Positions 1 through 10,227 of a stretch of DNA of 64,000 nucleotides are shown one piece after another. This DNA is from Anaerolineaceae bacterium (GTDB lineage: Bacteria > Chloroflexota > Anaerolineae > Aggregatilineales > Phototrophicaceae). The position numbers and the translations under genes are program-made. The stretch is taken from NCBI GenBank assembly GCA_002702065.1, contig NZXX01000013.1:248001-312000 (forward strand), read 5' to 3'. The notes below the pieces were generated by a model, which worked only from the letters and a program-made list of their open reading frames with translations, did not search any database and was not told the origin of the DNA. How positions within the stretch are numbered: the stretch's first letter is position 1; each line of letters opens with the position of its first letter.

Positions 1-2
1 GC

Positions 3-1001
3 AGCACATTCAACCTGGCCGAAGCCATGACCTATCCAACCGCGCTGCCCCACCGGCTCGATGCAGAGGGCATGCTGCGTGTGATTCACCGGCAAGCGGA
101 CAATGACATGGGGCACGCTTCCAGTTTCTGCTTTGGTTCGACGCACGACCTGGCAAAATTCGCGGCGGCCTTGCTGACTCCGGGCGTATTGTTTGATGCG
201 GCGACCCTGCGTCATATGCAATCACCGGCGATCAGCCTGCATGTTGAGGGGGCCAATTACCCCGGCGCGCTGATGAATGCTGCTTTTGGGTTGGGGCAGG
301 AACTGGGTGAATATCGCGGCTGCCGGCTTGTGGGTCATGGCGGCATGAACCAGAGCTTCAACTGCTTCCTGAAATTGTTCCCCGACCAGCAGATTGCCCT
401 GGTGTTGCAAACCAACTACATGGGCGATGAAGATGCGCTGAACATTGTGTTTGAGCTGTTTGACGAACTGCTGCAACCATCGGCCCCGCTTCGCCCGCCG
501 GAGCCAGCTACCGTGCCGGATGCGACACAGGCGCAACGGGTTGGGGAATATATCAACCCCGCCAGAGGGATTCGAACGATCACCCTCGACAACGGGCAGC
601 TGATGCTGGACTCGCAGCACGCGCTCATCTGCATTGGCGAAGGCCAGTATGTCTATCGCTCGGACTGGCTGCGCTTCCCGGTGGCCTTTCCCTACCCCGA
701 TACACTCGTCGTGCGGGGTCTGCCGTATACACGCTTGCACCGCGAAGCATTTGAACCGGACCTGGCCCAATGGCAGACCTATGCCGGTGTGTTTGTCGAT
801 CCGTTTACCCCCTACCCCGCAGACTCAGCGATCCGGGTGCATTTTGATCAGGGACGAATCTGGATTAACGATACGGTGCAGGAAGCGCTTTCCAACACCC
901 GGTTTGTATCGGCCAGGGGGCTATACGAATTTTCCGGTCGTGGTGCGCTTCAAGTGCAGATGGGATGCCATTATGTGCGTTCGTCGCAGTCGGACACATA
1001 G
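3..1001 (+). CDS. Serine hydrolase, beta-lactamase/penicillin-binding family, C-terminal part (5' end outside window)
   Basis: Frame is open to the left window edge (STFNLAEAMTYPTALP...); GHGGMNQSF motif and downstream beta-rich domain typical of the family. Confidence 0.65.
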   Translation, partial: STFNLAEAMTYPTALPHRLDAEGMLRVIHRQADNDMGHASSFCFGSTHDLAKFAAALLTPGVLFDAATLRHMQSPAISLHVEGANYPGALMNAAFGLGQELGEYRGCRLVGHGGMNQSFNCFLKLFPDQQIALVLQTNYMGDEDALNIVFELFDELLQPSAPLRPPEPATVPDATQAQRVGEYINPARGIRTITLDNGQLMLDSQHALICIGEGQYVYRSDWLRFPVAFPYPDTLVVRGLPYTRLHREAFEPDLAQWQTYAGVFVDPFTPYPADSAIRVHFDQGRIWINDTVQEALSNTRFVSARGLYEFSGRGALQVQMGCHYVRSSQSDT

Positions 1002-1070
1002 AGTCCCTTACCCGACCGGCGGCATTTCGTGCTACAATGTCGCCCATTACTGGTTACGTCTGCCGCGTGT

Positions 1071-2030
1071 ATGCTCCGTTTTCTTAGCCAACGCCTGATT
1101 GCCTTTATCCCCACCCTGATCGGCATTTCTATTCTGGTCTTCGGTGCGATTCGGCTGGTCCCCGGCGACATTATCTCTGCCACGCTCGGCACAGAAGCCG
1201 GGATGCTGACGCAGGCGCAGCGGGCCTCGCTCGAACGCTATTACGGACTGGACAAGCCGCCGCTGGAACAGTATTTCGTCTGGATGGGCGAAGCCTTGCA
1301 GGGCAACCTGGGCCAGAGTGTGCGCCATGGCCGCCCGGTGACGGAACTGATCGCCGAGCATTTTCCGCTGACGCTGGAACTGGCGCTGCTGGCTGTGATA
1401 ATCGCGCTGCTGGTGGGGGTCCCCTTCGGCCTGATCTCAGCGATCCGGCACAACACATGGATTGATTTTGCGGGCCGCCTGTTCGCGCTGATCGGGCTGG
1501 CGGTGCCCAATTTTCTGCTTGGCACGCTCATCATTTTCGCGCTGTCGGTCTACTTCGGTATCCTGCCCAACGCCGGGAATTACGTCGATTTTACCGAAGA
1601 CCCGCTGCGCAACCTGCAACAATTGATCTTCCCGGCCATCACGCTGGGGTTTGCCTTCGCCGCGTCCGTCATGCGCATGACGCGCTCGTCCATGCTCGAA
1701 GTGCTGGGCGAGGATTACGTCCGCACCGCCCGCAGCAAGGGCCTGCGCGAACGCACCGTCATCACCCGGCACAGCCTGCGCAACGCCCTGATCCCGGTCG
1801 TCACACTGGTCGGCATCGAGATGGGCTATCTGCTGGGGGGCACATTCATCATCGAGCAGATTTTCGCACTGCCCGGCATTGGCCGCCTGCTGATCAACGC
1901 CATCTCGCAGCGGGAGTATGCGCTGGTGCAGGGGATCGTCCTGTTCATCGCGATCAATTTTGTCATCATCAACCTGCTGGTTGACCTCGTGTACGCGGCT
2001 ATCGACCCGCGCATCAGCTATGACGGCTAA
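1071..2030 (+). CDS. ABC transporter permease, DppB/OppB type
   Basis: MLRFLSQRLIAFIPTLIGISILVFGAIRLVPGD start and RSKGLRERTVITRHSLRNALIPVVT permease signature; internal ATG at 1071 preferred over 1029. Confidence 0.9.
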   Translation: MLRFLSQRLIAFIPTLIGISILVFGAIRLVPGDIISATLGTEAGMLTQAQRASLERYYGLDKPPLEQYFVWMGEALQGNLGQSVRHGRPVTELIAEHFPLTLELALLAVIIALLVGVPFGLISAIRHNTWIDFAGRLFALIGLAVPNFLLGTLIIFALSVYFGILPNAGNYVDFTEDPLRNLQQLIFPAITLGFAFAASVMRMTRSSMLEVLGEDYVRTARSKGLRERTVITRHSLRNALIPVVTLVGIEMGYLLGGTFIIEQIFALPGIGRLLINAISQREYALVQGIVLFIAINFVIINLLVDLVYAAIDPRISYDG

Positions 2031-2898
2031 TTCGCCATCCCTCGTCCTCGATCAACGCGCCCAGGGGCCAGGATTCCTGCGCCGGTTGCTGGGCAATATC
2101 AGCGGTGCCTTCGGTCTGCTGCTGGTGTGCATCTTCCTGCTGGTGGCACTGCTCGGTGCCGCCGGGATTACGCCGTTTCCGCCGGACAAGCAGACGCCCA
2201 TCGACCGCCTGAAGCCGCCGGACGCGCCGTACCTGATGGGCACCGACCTGTTCGGGCGCGATGTTGCCAGCCGGGTGATGAGCGGCGCGGCCAATTCGCT
2301 GCGAGTGGCGCTGGTTTCCGTCGCTCTGTCGACGCTGGTGGGCACGGCGCTCGGTGTGACGGCGGGGTTTGTCGGTGGTTGGGTGGATAACACCATCATG
2401 CGCGTGATGGACGTTTTCTTTGCCTTCCCTGCCCTGCTGCTGGCGCTGGTGGTGGTGACGGTGCTGGGGCCGGGCCTGAACAATGCGACACTGGCGATTG
2501 CCATCGTCTACACGCCGATTTTTGCGCGGGTGGCCCGCGGGCCGGTGCTGTCCGTCAAGGAGATGGAGTTCGTGCTGGCGGCGCGCTGTTTGGGCAAGCG
2601 ACCATTGGGCGTGCTGCTGATGCATGTGCTGCCCAACACCCTCGCCCCGCTGATCGTGCAGGTGAGTCTGGCGCTGTCATGGGCGCTGCTGACCGAAGCC
2701 GCGCTGAGTTTCCTCGGTCTGGGCACCCAGCCGCCAGCCGCCTCATGGGGCGTGATGCTGAGCGAAAGCCGCGGCATCGCCGAACGTGCCCCCTGGCTCA
2801 TGATCTCCCCCGGCATTGCCATCATGCTCGGTGTGCTCGGCTTCAACCTGCTCGGCGATGGCCTGCGCGATGTCCTCGACCCCCGTATGCGCCGGTAA
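2020..2898 (+). CDS. ABC transporter permease, DppC/OppC type
   Basis: Starts inside the stop region of the previous gene (11 bp overlap); PYLMGTDLFGRDVASRVMSGA and C-terminal LLGDGLRDVLDPRMRR. Confidence 0.9.
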   Translation: MTANSPSLVLDQRAQGPGFLRRLLGNISGAFGLLLVCIFLLVALLGAAGITPFPPDKQTPIDRLKPPDAPYLMGTDLFGRDVASRVMSGAANSLRVALVSVALSTLVGTALGVTAGFVGGWVDNTIMRVMDVFFAFPALLLALVVVTVLGPGLNNATLAIAIVYTPIFARVARGPVLSVKEMEFVLAARCLGKRPLGVLLMHVLPNTLAPLIVQVSLALSWALLTEAALSFLGLGTQPPAASWGVMLSESRGIAERAPWLMISPGIAIMLGVLGFNLLGDGLRDVLDPRMRR

Positions 2899-2975
2899 GG
2901 CAACGTGTTGCATGGAGCGGAGCCGGTGCGTGTCACGTGCAGAATGGTAAAGCTTTGAAGTATAGAGCGCAATTC

Positions 2976-4466
2976 ATGATGCTGTTTATTCTGGTTTTTG
3001 TGGGCCAGGCCAGGACTCAGGACATTGTGAATAAAGCGTTTTATTACTACTCCGAGGAAGCGAGCGCATTTGTCATTGGCACAACTGAAAACAGTGAATT
3101 GCGGGTGTTCGCAGAATACGAACTACCCAGCAGTTGTTTCGATTATGACAGTTGTAATGTGTATGGACCGGGATTCTCGCCCTCGAAGAAATGGTTTTCA
3201 TGGATGTTTGACAATAATGCTGCGCGCCCTTCTGTTGATGCCCAAGCGCATGTGGTTAATGTGAATACGGGCAGACAGCAAATACTGCTGGACGGCGATG
3301 GCGGCATCAGGCATTTATCGTGGTCGCCTACGGACGATCTGCTGCTTGTGGAGCGTTTCAACTTTGCAGCAGGCAATACGACCTATTTTGTATGGGACAT
3401 CAACACAACGCGAGAGTTGTTTACCTATCCTGAAAAGGTCATCGTTGAGTGGACGCCGGATGGTCGTCTTGTGACGTATCTTCCATTGAGTGATGATGGT
3501 CCGCCCCAGATAATCATCACGGATACCTTCGGCGAAGTGTTCATGAAACACAGTGTTTCCGGGTTATGGGAGCAAAGCCAATCTTACGCTTGTAAACCGT
3601 TCTGGTCGCCGACAGGACACCTGATGTTTGTAAACGAATCAGCGCAATTGACAGTTGCGTATTCTGCTCATCGTCAAGAGTTTTCGCTCAGGTTTCAAGA
3701 TACATATCTCATTCGGGTTGAGTGGAGTGCGGACAACAACTATGCGCTGATATTTTCGAGTGATCAGTGTGCCCCTATCACGTCTTCCACAGTCACCAAT
3801 CTCTGGTTACTCTCATACCCTAACCAAGAGCTTACTTTTTTGTCCGACGCTGCTACCCCGCCGTTTCATGTAAGCCTACCGGCTCTTCAGAAACACAGTT
3901 GGTCTCCTGCCACCAACGATTTTTTCTACGTGACCACACAGAACAACACAAAGAAGCTCATCGTCGCGTCTTTGCCTGCGTTGGTATCACATGACGTCTA
4001 TGCAGATACAGAAATCAGACCCGAACAGACCGAGTGGCTGCACAACGGACAACTTGCATTTTATGGGTTATCAACTGGTGGTGATGCGTCTATTTACGTT
4101 TTTGATAGCCAAAAAAGGATGACGCATCAGTTGGTTTCTGGCAAGATAGTAAACCAAAATTTTGACTTTTCGCCCAACGAAGCGTTGATTGTTTTTGACA
4201 ACATCTCGGTTTGTAATGGAATATGCCTATTCGATGTTGAAGCGAACACGCACACTGCTTTTGAGTTTCTTCGTGACCCGGACTCCGGCGGTAGTGGTTC
4301 TGTCGAAGAGTTTCTTTGGCATCCAAATGGGGATTTACTTCTGGTAACAGGCAGCCGAGTAGGGAGCAGTCGACAGATCAATGTTATGAACGTAGAGACG
4401 TTCACCCACAGAGCACTTGATGGATGGTTTGTACTTTCGCCGGCGTCATTTGGTTGGTTCGATTAA
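2976..4466 (+). CDS. Secreted beta-propeller (TolB/WD40-like) protein
   Basis: Signal peptide MMLFILVFVGQARTQD; repeated WSPT/WSAD/WHPNGD blades. Confidence 0.65.
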   Translation: MMLFILVFVGQARTQDIVNKAFYYYSEEASAFVIGTTENSELRVFAEYELPSSCFDYDSCNVYGPGFSPSKKWFSWMFDNNAARPSVDAQAHVVNVNTGRQQILLDGDGGIRHLSWSPTDDLLLVERFNFAAGNTTYFVWDINTTRELFTYPEKVIVEWTPDGRLVTYLPLSDDGPPQIIITDTFGEVFMKHSVSGLWEQSQSYACKPFWSPTGHLMFVNESAQLTVAYSAHRQEFSLRFQDTYLIRVEWSADNNYALIFSSDQCAPITSSTVTNLWLLSYPNQELTFLSDAATPPFHVSLPALQKHSWSPATNDFFYVTTQNNTKKLIVASLPALVSHDVYADTEIRPEQTEWLHNGQLAFYGLSTGGDASIYVFDSQKRMTHQLVSGKIVNQNFDFSPNEALIVFDNISVCNGICLFDVEANTHTAFEFLRDPDSGGSGSVEEFLWHPNGDLLLVTGSRVGSSRQINVMNVETFTHRALDGWFVLSPASFGWFD

Positions 4467-4482
4467 GACACCATCTAGTCGC

Positions 4483-4528
4483 TTGGTGACGGCCTGCGCG
4501 ATGTCCTTGCCATCCATTCGAGGGTAAA
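4483..4528 (+). pseudogene. Relic of a DppC-type permease 3' end
   Basis: cttggtgacggcctgcgcgatgtcctt (LGDGLRDVL) matches 2851-2877 at 23/27 nt; all four differences are synonymous third positions. Confidence 0.6.
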
Positions 4529-4618
4529 ACACTCTTTAGTAATAAGTACTTAAGGATAAAGCAAGGTATTTAAGGTTATATTGTAATTATTGTAATTAAA
4601 TACAGGAGAATCTTAATT

Positions 4619-5626
4619 ATGGCTACCAAGCAACCACTCATATCCTGTCCAAACTGTGGTCAGGAATTTGAACTCGATAAGGCATTCGCGGAACACTTCG
4701 AGGATGAGAAACGTAAAGCAGTCGCCCAAGCAATAGACACGTTCAAGAAAAAGACAGAAGAAGAACGTATTCAACTTGAAAATGACTTTGAAGAAGAACG
4801 TAAAGAACTCAAGAAACAAATTCAACAGCAAGCTCAAGATGATGCTGAGAAAAAATATAAACTTGAGATTGAATCCAAAGATCAGGAATTAAAGAGAATT
4901 CAGAAGCAGCTTGAAGAACTTGAAAAACGCACCCGTCAAGGATCAATGGAATTGCAGGGTGAAGCGTTGGAATCATATCTAAAAGAGGAGCTTACAACCA
5001 ATTTTCCGCTGGATACTATAACAGATGTTAAGAAAGGCCAATCTGGAGCTGATATTACACACAGCGTAATCAATACACGAGGCCAACGTTGTGGGACAAT
5101 TCTTTGGGAAGCAAAAAATACTAAAAACTGGAACGATTCATGGCTAAGAAAAATCAAAGATGATGCCTCTCAATGTAACGCACAGGTCATGGTAATTGTT
5201 TCTGTAGCGTTACCTGATGGTATCAAGGTATTTGATTTGAGAGATGGTGTCTGGGTTTGTAGTGTTGAGACAGTTTCAGCGTTGGCCCGCATAATACGCG
5301 AAAATCTGCTTCATGTCACTAACCTCCATCGAGCAATGGATGGGCAAGGCACCAAAATGGAAGCTGTGTATACCTATCTGACAAGTATGACATTCCGAGA
5401 TCGTGTTCAACGAATGGTTGAAACATGGGAATCACTAAAAAAACAAATTGATGCTGAAGAGAGGGCCATGCAAAAACAATGGAAAGAACGAAGAAAACAG
5501 CTTGATATCATGATCAATGTAACAACTGATATGTACACCGATATTTCGTGCATCATTGGGGGAGATATGCCCCGTGTAGCAGGTTTGTCGCTGGAAGCTC
5601 TCCCTGCGGGGGAGCAAGTTCAATAA
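4619..5626 (+). CDS. DUF2130 domain-containing protein
   Basis: N-terminal CPNCGQEF zinc ribbon, coiled coil, then WEAKNTKNWNDSWLRKIKDD nuclease-like DUF2130 core. Confidence 0.85.
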   Translation: MATKQPLISCPNCGQEFELDKAFAEHFEDEKRKAVAQAIDTFKKKTEEERIQLENDFEEERKELKKQIQQQAQDDAEKKYKLEIESKDQELKRIQKQLEELEKRTRQGSMELQGEALESYLKEELTTNFPLDTITDVKKGQSGADITHSVINTRGQRCGTILWEAKNTKNWNDSWLRKIKDDASQCNAQVMVIVSVALPDGIKVFDLRDGVWVCSVETVSALARIIRENLLHVTNLHRAMDGQGTKMEAVYTYLTSMTFRDRVQRMVETWESLKKQIDAEERAMQKQWKERRKQLDIMINVTTDMYTDISCIIGGDMPRVAGLSLEALPAGEQVQ

Positions 5627-5657
5627 AAAAAGGCGCGGGATCGACAGACCCCACGCC
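5625..5657 (-). terminator. Rho-independent terminator of the sugar ABC operon
   Basis: Minus strand GGCGTGGGGTCTGTCGATCCCGCGCC followed by TTTTTTT. Confidence 0.75.
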
Positions 5658-5683
5658 CTGGTTACAAACGTTGTTGCGGAAGG

Positions 5684-7000
5684 CTACTTGACCGCCAGCC
5701 GCTCGATCAAGGCCTGCAAGTCCTGCGCTGCCTGCTCCACCGTGGACTGCCCGTAGGCAACCTGCTGGCCGATCAGCTCAAGCTCGTTGACAAATTCCTG
5801 ATCGTTCGGCAGGTTCGGACCCTGCGGGACCACGCGCCCGGCTTCGGCAATCGCGTTGTAGAGGCGGTAAACCTCGGCATCCAGCGGGGTGGCACTCTCG
5901 GAGATGGCCTCGCGCACCACCGGCGAAGAAGGCACACCACGATTGGTTTCGAGGATCGCGCCTGCTTCGGGGCTGGTCACAAAGAAGTTGATGAACAGCG
6001 CCGCGGCTTCCTTGTTTTCACTGGCATTGTTCATGCCCAGGTACTGGCTCATCTGGATCGCGTAGGCCGGATCGCCACCCGCGGGCAGCGTCGTCATACC
6101 CAGTTCGTCAGTCATAGCTGCCTGATAGGCCGCGACCTGATTACTCCAGACCAGACCCACCGCTGCATCACCGGCCACCAGCGCCGAGCTGTCCGGGCCG
6201 TCTTCAGTGTAGGTGTAGGTGGTGTCGGCGTCGGGGATCAGCCCTTCTTCGCGCATGTCGGCCCACATCTGAAGCCAGGCTTCGGCGGATTCAAGCGTCG
6301 CGTAAGAGGTGCCGCCATCGTCCAGCGTCCAGATCGGTGTGCCCTGCTGCGTGTAGAAATAGCTCATGTAGTTGGCAGTGTTGGTGCTGTTATCCACGAA
6401 CGGGAAGACACCTTCGGGCAGCGCATCTTTCAGCGTCCGGCCATAGTCGATGAATTCTTCCCACGTCATGTTGTATTCGGGCAGTTCAACGCCCGCCGCT
6501 TCGATCATCGTCTTGTTGTAAGCCAGCACAAGCGTGTTCGTGCCCAGGCTGATGGCGTACAGATTACCGTCGGCGTCTGTCGCCGGGGCAAATGCCGCCT
6601 GATCAAACGTTTCGGGCGTGTCGATCATCAGCTGCTCGCCCAGATAGTCGTTGAGCGGTTCCAGATACTGGGTGTAATCCGGCCAGTTGCCGCCGAACTG
6701 AATGATGTCGGGGGCATTGTTGGCTGCCAGCTGTGTGTCCAGAAGCTGGAAGTGGTCACCGGCACCGCCGTTGGGCTCGCCCACGATGGTGATGTCGGGA
6801 TACGCGGCCTCGAACAGCGCGATCACCTCAAGCGTTCTCTGAGCGCGGTCATCATTGCCCCACCAGCCCATGCGCAGTTCGGCAGGGCCACCCGTATATT
6901 CGGGGAGCGTGGTCGAATCCTGGGCCATGCCCGGCACGACGAAGGCTGCCAGCAGCAGCGCCAGCAAAGTCATGATCGTGATGGTTTGATATTTTCGCAT
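5684..7000 (-). CDS. Extracellular solute-binding protein, family 1 (sugar ABC transporter)
   Basis: MRKYQTITIMTLLALLLAAFVVPGMAQ signal peptide; WWGNDDRAQRTLEVIALFEAAYP and PDIIQFGGNWPDY. Confidence 0.9.
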   Translation of the reverse strand: MRKYQTITIMTLLALLLAAFVVPGMAQDSTTLPEYTGGPAELRMGWWGNDDRAQRTLEVIALFEAAYPDITIVGEPNGGAGDHFQLLDTQLAANNAPDIIQFGGNWPDYTQYLEPLNDYLGEQLMIDTPETFDQAAFAPATDADGNLYAISLGTNTLVLAYNKTMIEAAGVELPEYNMTWEEFIDYGRTLKDALPEGVFPFVDNSTNTANYMSYFYTQQGTPIWTLDDGGTSYATLESAEAWLQMWADMREEGLIPDADTTYTYTEDGPDSSALVAGDAAVGLVWSNQVAAYQAAMTDELGMTTLPAGGDPAYAIQMSQYLGMNNASENKEAAALFINFFVTSPEAGAILETNRGVPSSPVVREAISESATPLDAEVYRLYNAIAEAGRVVPQGPNLPNDQEFVNELELIGQQVAYGQSTVEQAAQDLQALIERLAVK

Positions 7001-7099
7001 CTTTGAAGTCTCCTGTTTCTGTAATGGTTTAAGTTTTGGCAGGCAAACCTGAAATCCGTTATCGGTCATCATGTCATATACATTTCTCCTGTTAGCGAA

Positions 7100-7945
7100 C
7101 TAACCTTTTATGCCCGTAGTCGAGATGCCCTGTACGAAGTATTTCTGCAACGAGAAAAACAGGATAAAAGCGGGAATAATCGAAAGTGTGGACATCGCCA
7201 GCGCGCCGCCCCAGTTGGATACTGCACCGGCATCACCGACGAACGTGCGCAGCGCCCGCGATACGGTGAAGGTGTCCGGTCGGGTGAGGTACAGCAGATG
7301 GTTGAAAAAGTCGTCCCATGTCCACAGAAATGTGAACAGCGCGGTTGTCACCAGCGCGGGGCTGGCAAGCGGAACGATGATGCGCCAGTACACGCCGATC
7401 TTGCCGCATCCGTCGATAATCGCCGCCTCCTCGATCTCTTTGGGCAGGCTGCGCATAAACTGCACAAGCAGAAATACGAAGAAGGCATCGGTCGCGAGGA
7501 ATTTCGGTACCAGTATTGGCAGGTAGGACCCTACCCACCCGAAGGTGTTGAACAGAATATAGCGCGGCACCAGCGTGACATGACCCGGCAGCATCAACGT
7601 GAGCATCATGATTGCGAACCATACTTTCCTGCCGGAGAAGCTCAGGCGCGAGAACGCATAGGCCGCCATCGAGCAGGAAATTACATTGCCGATAATGGCG
7701 ACAACGCACATGAGGAGCGAGTTGGTAAAGAATCTGCCGAAGGTCGTACCCGCATAACCCTGCCAGCCGGTGATGTAATTCTCAATCGTCAGGGTTGTAG
7801 GGATCAGGCCGGGATCGCTGAAGATCATATTGTTAGGCTTGAACGAGCTGATAATCATCCAGGCAACGGGGTAGATCATGAATACCCCCAGCGCAATGAT
7901 GAACAGATGGGTCAAGCCATGACGGAAAAATGTGTTTGTTTTCAT
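7100..7945 (-). CDS. Carbohydrate ABC transporter permease, MalG type
   Basis: EAAIIDGCGKIGVYWRIIVPLASPALVTT EAA-loop motif. Confidence 0.9.
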   Translation of the reverse strand: MKTNTFFRHGLTHLFIIALGVFMIYPVAWMIISSFKPNNMIFSDPGLIPTTLTIENYITGWQGYAGTTFGRFFTNSLLMCVVAIIGNVISCSMAAYAFSRLSFSGRKVWFAIMMLTLMLPGHVTLVPRYILFNTFGWVGSYLPILVPKFLATDAFFVFLLVQFMRSLPKEIEEAAIIDGCGKIGVYWRIIVPLASPALVTTALFTFLWTWDDFFNHLLYLTRPDTFTVSRALRTFVGDAGAVSNWGGALAMSTLSIIPAFILFFSLQKYFVQGISTTGIKG

Positions 7946-7946
7946 G

Positions 7947-8963
7947 TTATTCCCCCACCCCATATGACACCCACCAGCTTGATGAGCGGAAGACAATCGC
8001 CGTAATCAGCCCGATAATGAGCAGCAGCACCCAGGCCATCGCCGACGCGTAGCCCATTTCGTGGTAGGTCCAGCCCTGTATATACAGATGCAGTGTGTAG
8101 AACAGTGTCGAGTTGAGCACCCCGCCCCGGCCACCGCCGATGATATAGGCCTGGGTGAACGCCTGAAACGCGCCGATGATCTGGATGACCAGATTAAACA
8201 GAATGACTGGCGAGAGCAGCGGTATCGTAATGGAGAAGAACTGCCGCACTTTGGATGCGCCGTCCACGCTCGCCGCTTCGTAATACTCCTGCGGGATCTG
8301 CTTCAACCCGGCGAGGAAGATAATCATCGACGAACCAAACTGCCACACGGTCAGCAAGATGAGTGTCCAGAGCGCGTAATTTGGATTGGTGATCCAGCCG
8401 GGCAGGTCGGTAAAACCGAGCACCCCCAGAAACCCGTTGATCAGGCCGTCTTTCTCGAACAGTTTCCGCCACAGCACCGCAATGGCGACCGAGCCACCGA
8501 GCAAAGTCGGGATGTAATAGACCGCGCGATAAAACGGCACCCCGCGCAGCCGCTGATTCAGCAGCATGGCCACGCCCAGGGCGAAGATCAGCTTGAGCGG
8601 CACGGACACAAACACATAGGTGAACGTCACAGACAGCGACTTCATATAATATGGGTCGACCCGCATCACCTCGCCACTGGGCGCCGTAAATTCGGACAGG
8701 CCAACCACAGACCCAAACATCTTCACATAATTGCCCAGGCCGATCCATTGCGTCGAATCCGGTTGGGTGAAGTCATAGTCTGTAAAGCTGAGCGCCAGCG
8801 AGTAACCCATTGGGTACAGCGTCAGAGCGATAAAGCCGATCAGCCACGGCGCGAGGAACAGATATGCCACCGCATTGCGCTTGAACGATCTGATAACGCC
8901 GGACATAATGCGGGCAAAAAAGCCTTCGTTGGTTTGGGGTTGCAGTTGTTCAAAAGTTGTCAT
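7947..8963 (-). CDS. Carbohydrate ABC transporter permease, MalF/UgpA type
   Basis: EAASVDGASKVRQFFSITIPLLSPVILF EAA-loop motif. Confidence 0.9.
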   Translation of the reverse strand: MTTFEQLQPQTNEGFFARIMSGVIRSFKRNAVAYLFLAPWLIGFIALTLYPMGYSLALSFTDYDFTQPDSTQWIGLGNYVKMFGSVVGLSEFTAPSGEVMRVDPYYMKSLSVTFTYVFVSVPLKLIFALGVAMLLNQRLRGVPFYRAVYYIPTLLGGSVAIAVLWRKLFEKDGLINGFLGVLGFTDLPGWITNPNYALWTLILLTVWQFGSSMIIFLAGLKQIPQEYYEAASVDGASKVRQFFSITIPLLSPVILFNLVIQIIGAFQAFTQAYIIGGGRGGVLNSTLFYTLHLYIQGWTYHEMGYASAMAWVLLLIIGLITAIVFRSSSWWVSYGVGE

Positions 8964-9035
8964 TGAGGTCGCACCTCGACTGTCACTCTCATTGGCTCAT
9001 GCCACACTGACGAAACCTGGACTACTTGTAAATCG

Positions 9036-10070
9036 CTAGCTTTCCTCCGGTCGCCGAACCGGGCCGGTCGATTCACGGACGATCAACTGAACTTCCGCCG
9101 TTGTGACTTGCTGCGGCAGGTCCGGCTCTGCGAAGCGGTTGAGCAGCAGTCGAACGGCATCGCGCCCGCTGGCTTCGGCCTTTCCGGAAACCGTCGTCAG
9201 GCGCGGCATGGTATAGCTGGCCAGTGGAATATCATCAAACCCGGCTACGGACAGATCATCGGGCACGGTCAAGCCGAGGTCGTTGGCCGCGCGCATCACG
9301 GCGATCGCCAGCAGGTCGTTAATCACCAGCAGCGCGGTCGGGCGATCAGGGCGATTGAGCAGGTTATACGCCGCCTGATACGCCTCGTCCAGATTTTCGC
9401 CGCAGTACACCTCGTAACCAGCCATCACGACCAAACCCGCCTCCCGCAGCATGTCGCGGTAGATCAGCAGCCGGTCAAAACCCTGTTCTTCGCGGGTAAT
9501 GCCGTAGACAAACCCGATCCGCTGGTGCCCCAGTTCCAGCAGGTGGCGCATAAGGGCGCGGGTGCCGCTGGTGTAGGCATGAAACACATGATCAAACTCC
9601 GCTTTGGCCGCTGTAATTTCCACGACGGGCCGCCCGGCCTTCCGCAGGTAATTGGTTAACCTGGGCAGCAGATACTTGGCCGCTGCCATGAGGATAAACC
9701 CGTCGACCGGCTGGCGTCGCAGCTGGCGGATCGTGTTGGCTTCCTGCTGCGTATCCAGTGGATGGTGGGCCAGATGCAGGCTGTACCCGGCTTCGTGCAG
9801 GCCATCCGAAATGCCGGACAGAATCTGCCAGAAGAAGGGGTTATGGATGGCCGGAATGATGACGCCGACAATGTTGGTGCTGCCCATGCGCAGCGATTGC
9901 GCACGCGCATCCGGCTCGTAACCTAGCTCGTTGATGGCCTCCATCACGCGCTGCCGGGTTTCGTCGGAAATCGGAATCTTCAGTTCGGTCTGGTCGTTCA
10001 AGACATACGACACGGTCGAGCGCGAGACCCCTGCCCTGCGTGCCACATCTTTTTGCGTCGGACGTTTCAT
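9036..10070 (-). CDS. LacI-family transcriptional regulator
   Basis: MKRPTQKDVARRAGVSRSTVSYVLND HTH and periplasmic-binding-protein-like core. Confidence 0.92.
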   Translation of the reverse strand: MKRPTQKDVARRAGVSRSTVSYVLNDQTELKIPISDETRQRVMEAINELGYEPDARAQSLRMGSTNIVGVIIPAIHNPFFWQILSGISDGLHEAGYSLHLAHHPLDTQQEANTIRQLRRQPVDGFILMAAAKYLLPRLTNYLRKAGRPVVEITAAKAEFDHVFHAYTSGTRALMRHLLELGHQRIGFVYGITREEQGFDRLLIYRDMLREAGLVVMAGYEVYCGENLDEAYQAAYNLLNRPDRPTALLVINDLLAIAVMRAANDLGLTVPDDLSVAGFDDIPLASYTMPRLTTVSGKAEASGRDAVRLLLNRFAEPDLPQQVTTAEVQLIVRESTGPVRRPEES

Positions 10071-10097
10071 AAAAGTCAGAAATCTTGTATAAACATA

Positions 10098-10125
10098 TTG
10101 ACACGTGACAATTGACACGTGTCAA
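10098..10125. promoter_or_regulatory. Tandem LacI-family operator
   Basis: TTGACACGTGACAA (10098-10111) directly abutting perfect palindrome TTGACACGTGTCAA (10112-10125), between divergent lacI and GH78 genes. Confidence 0.75.
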
Positions 10126-10227
10126 TGAGTGTAGCGCCAGTTTTGAAAGACGTCAAGTTATTCAAATACGGATGCGACCAAGCCAGACAGACGGTGCAGA
10201 TCATTAACCACACCCACGAGGTGAATC

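Noticed and set aside
4619-5626. DUF2130 gene as part of a defence island
   Set aside because: Isolated low-GC gene with no recognisable defence neighbours
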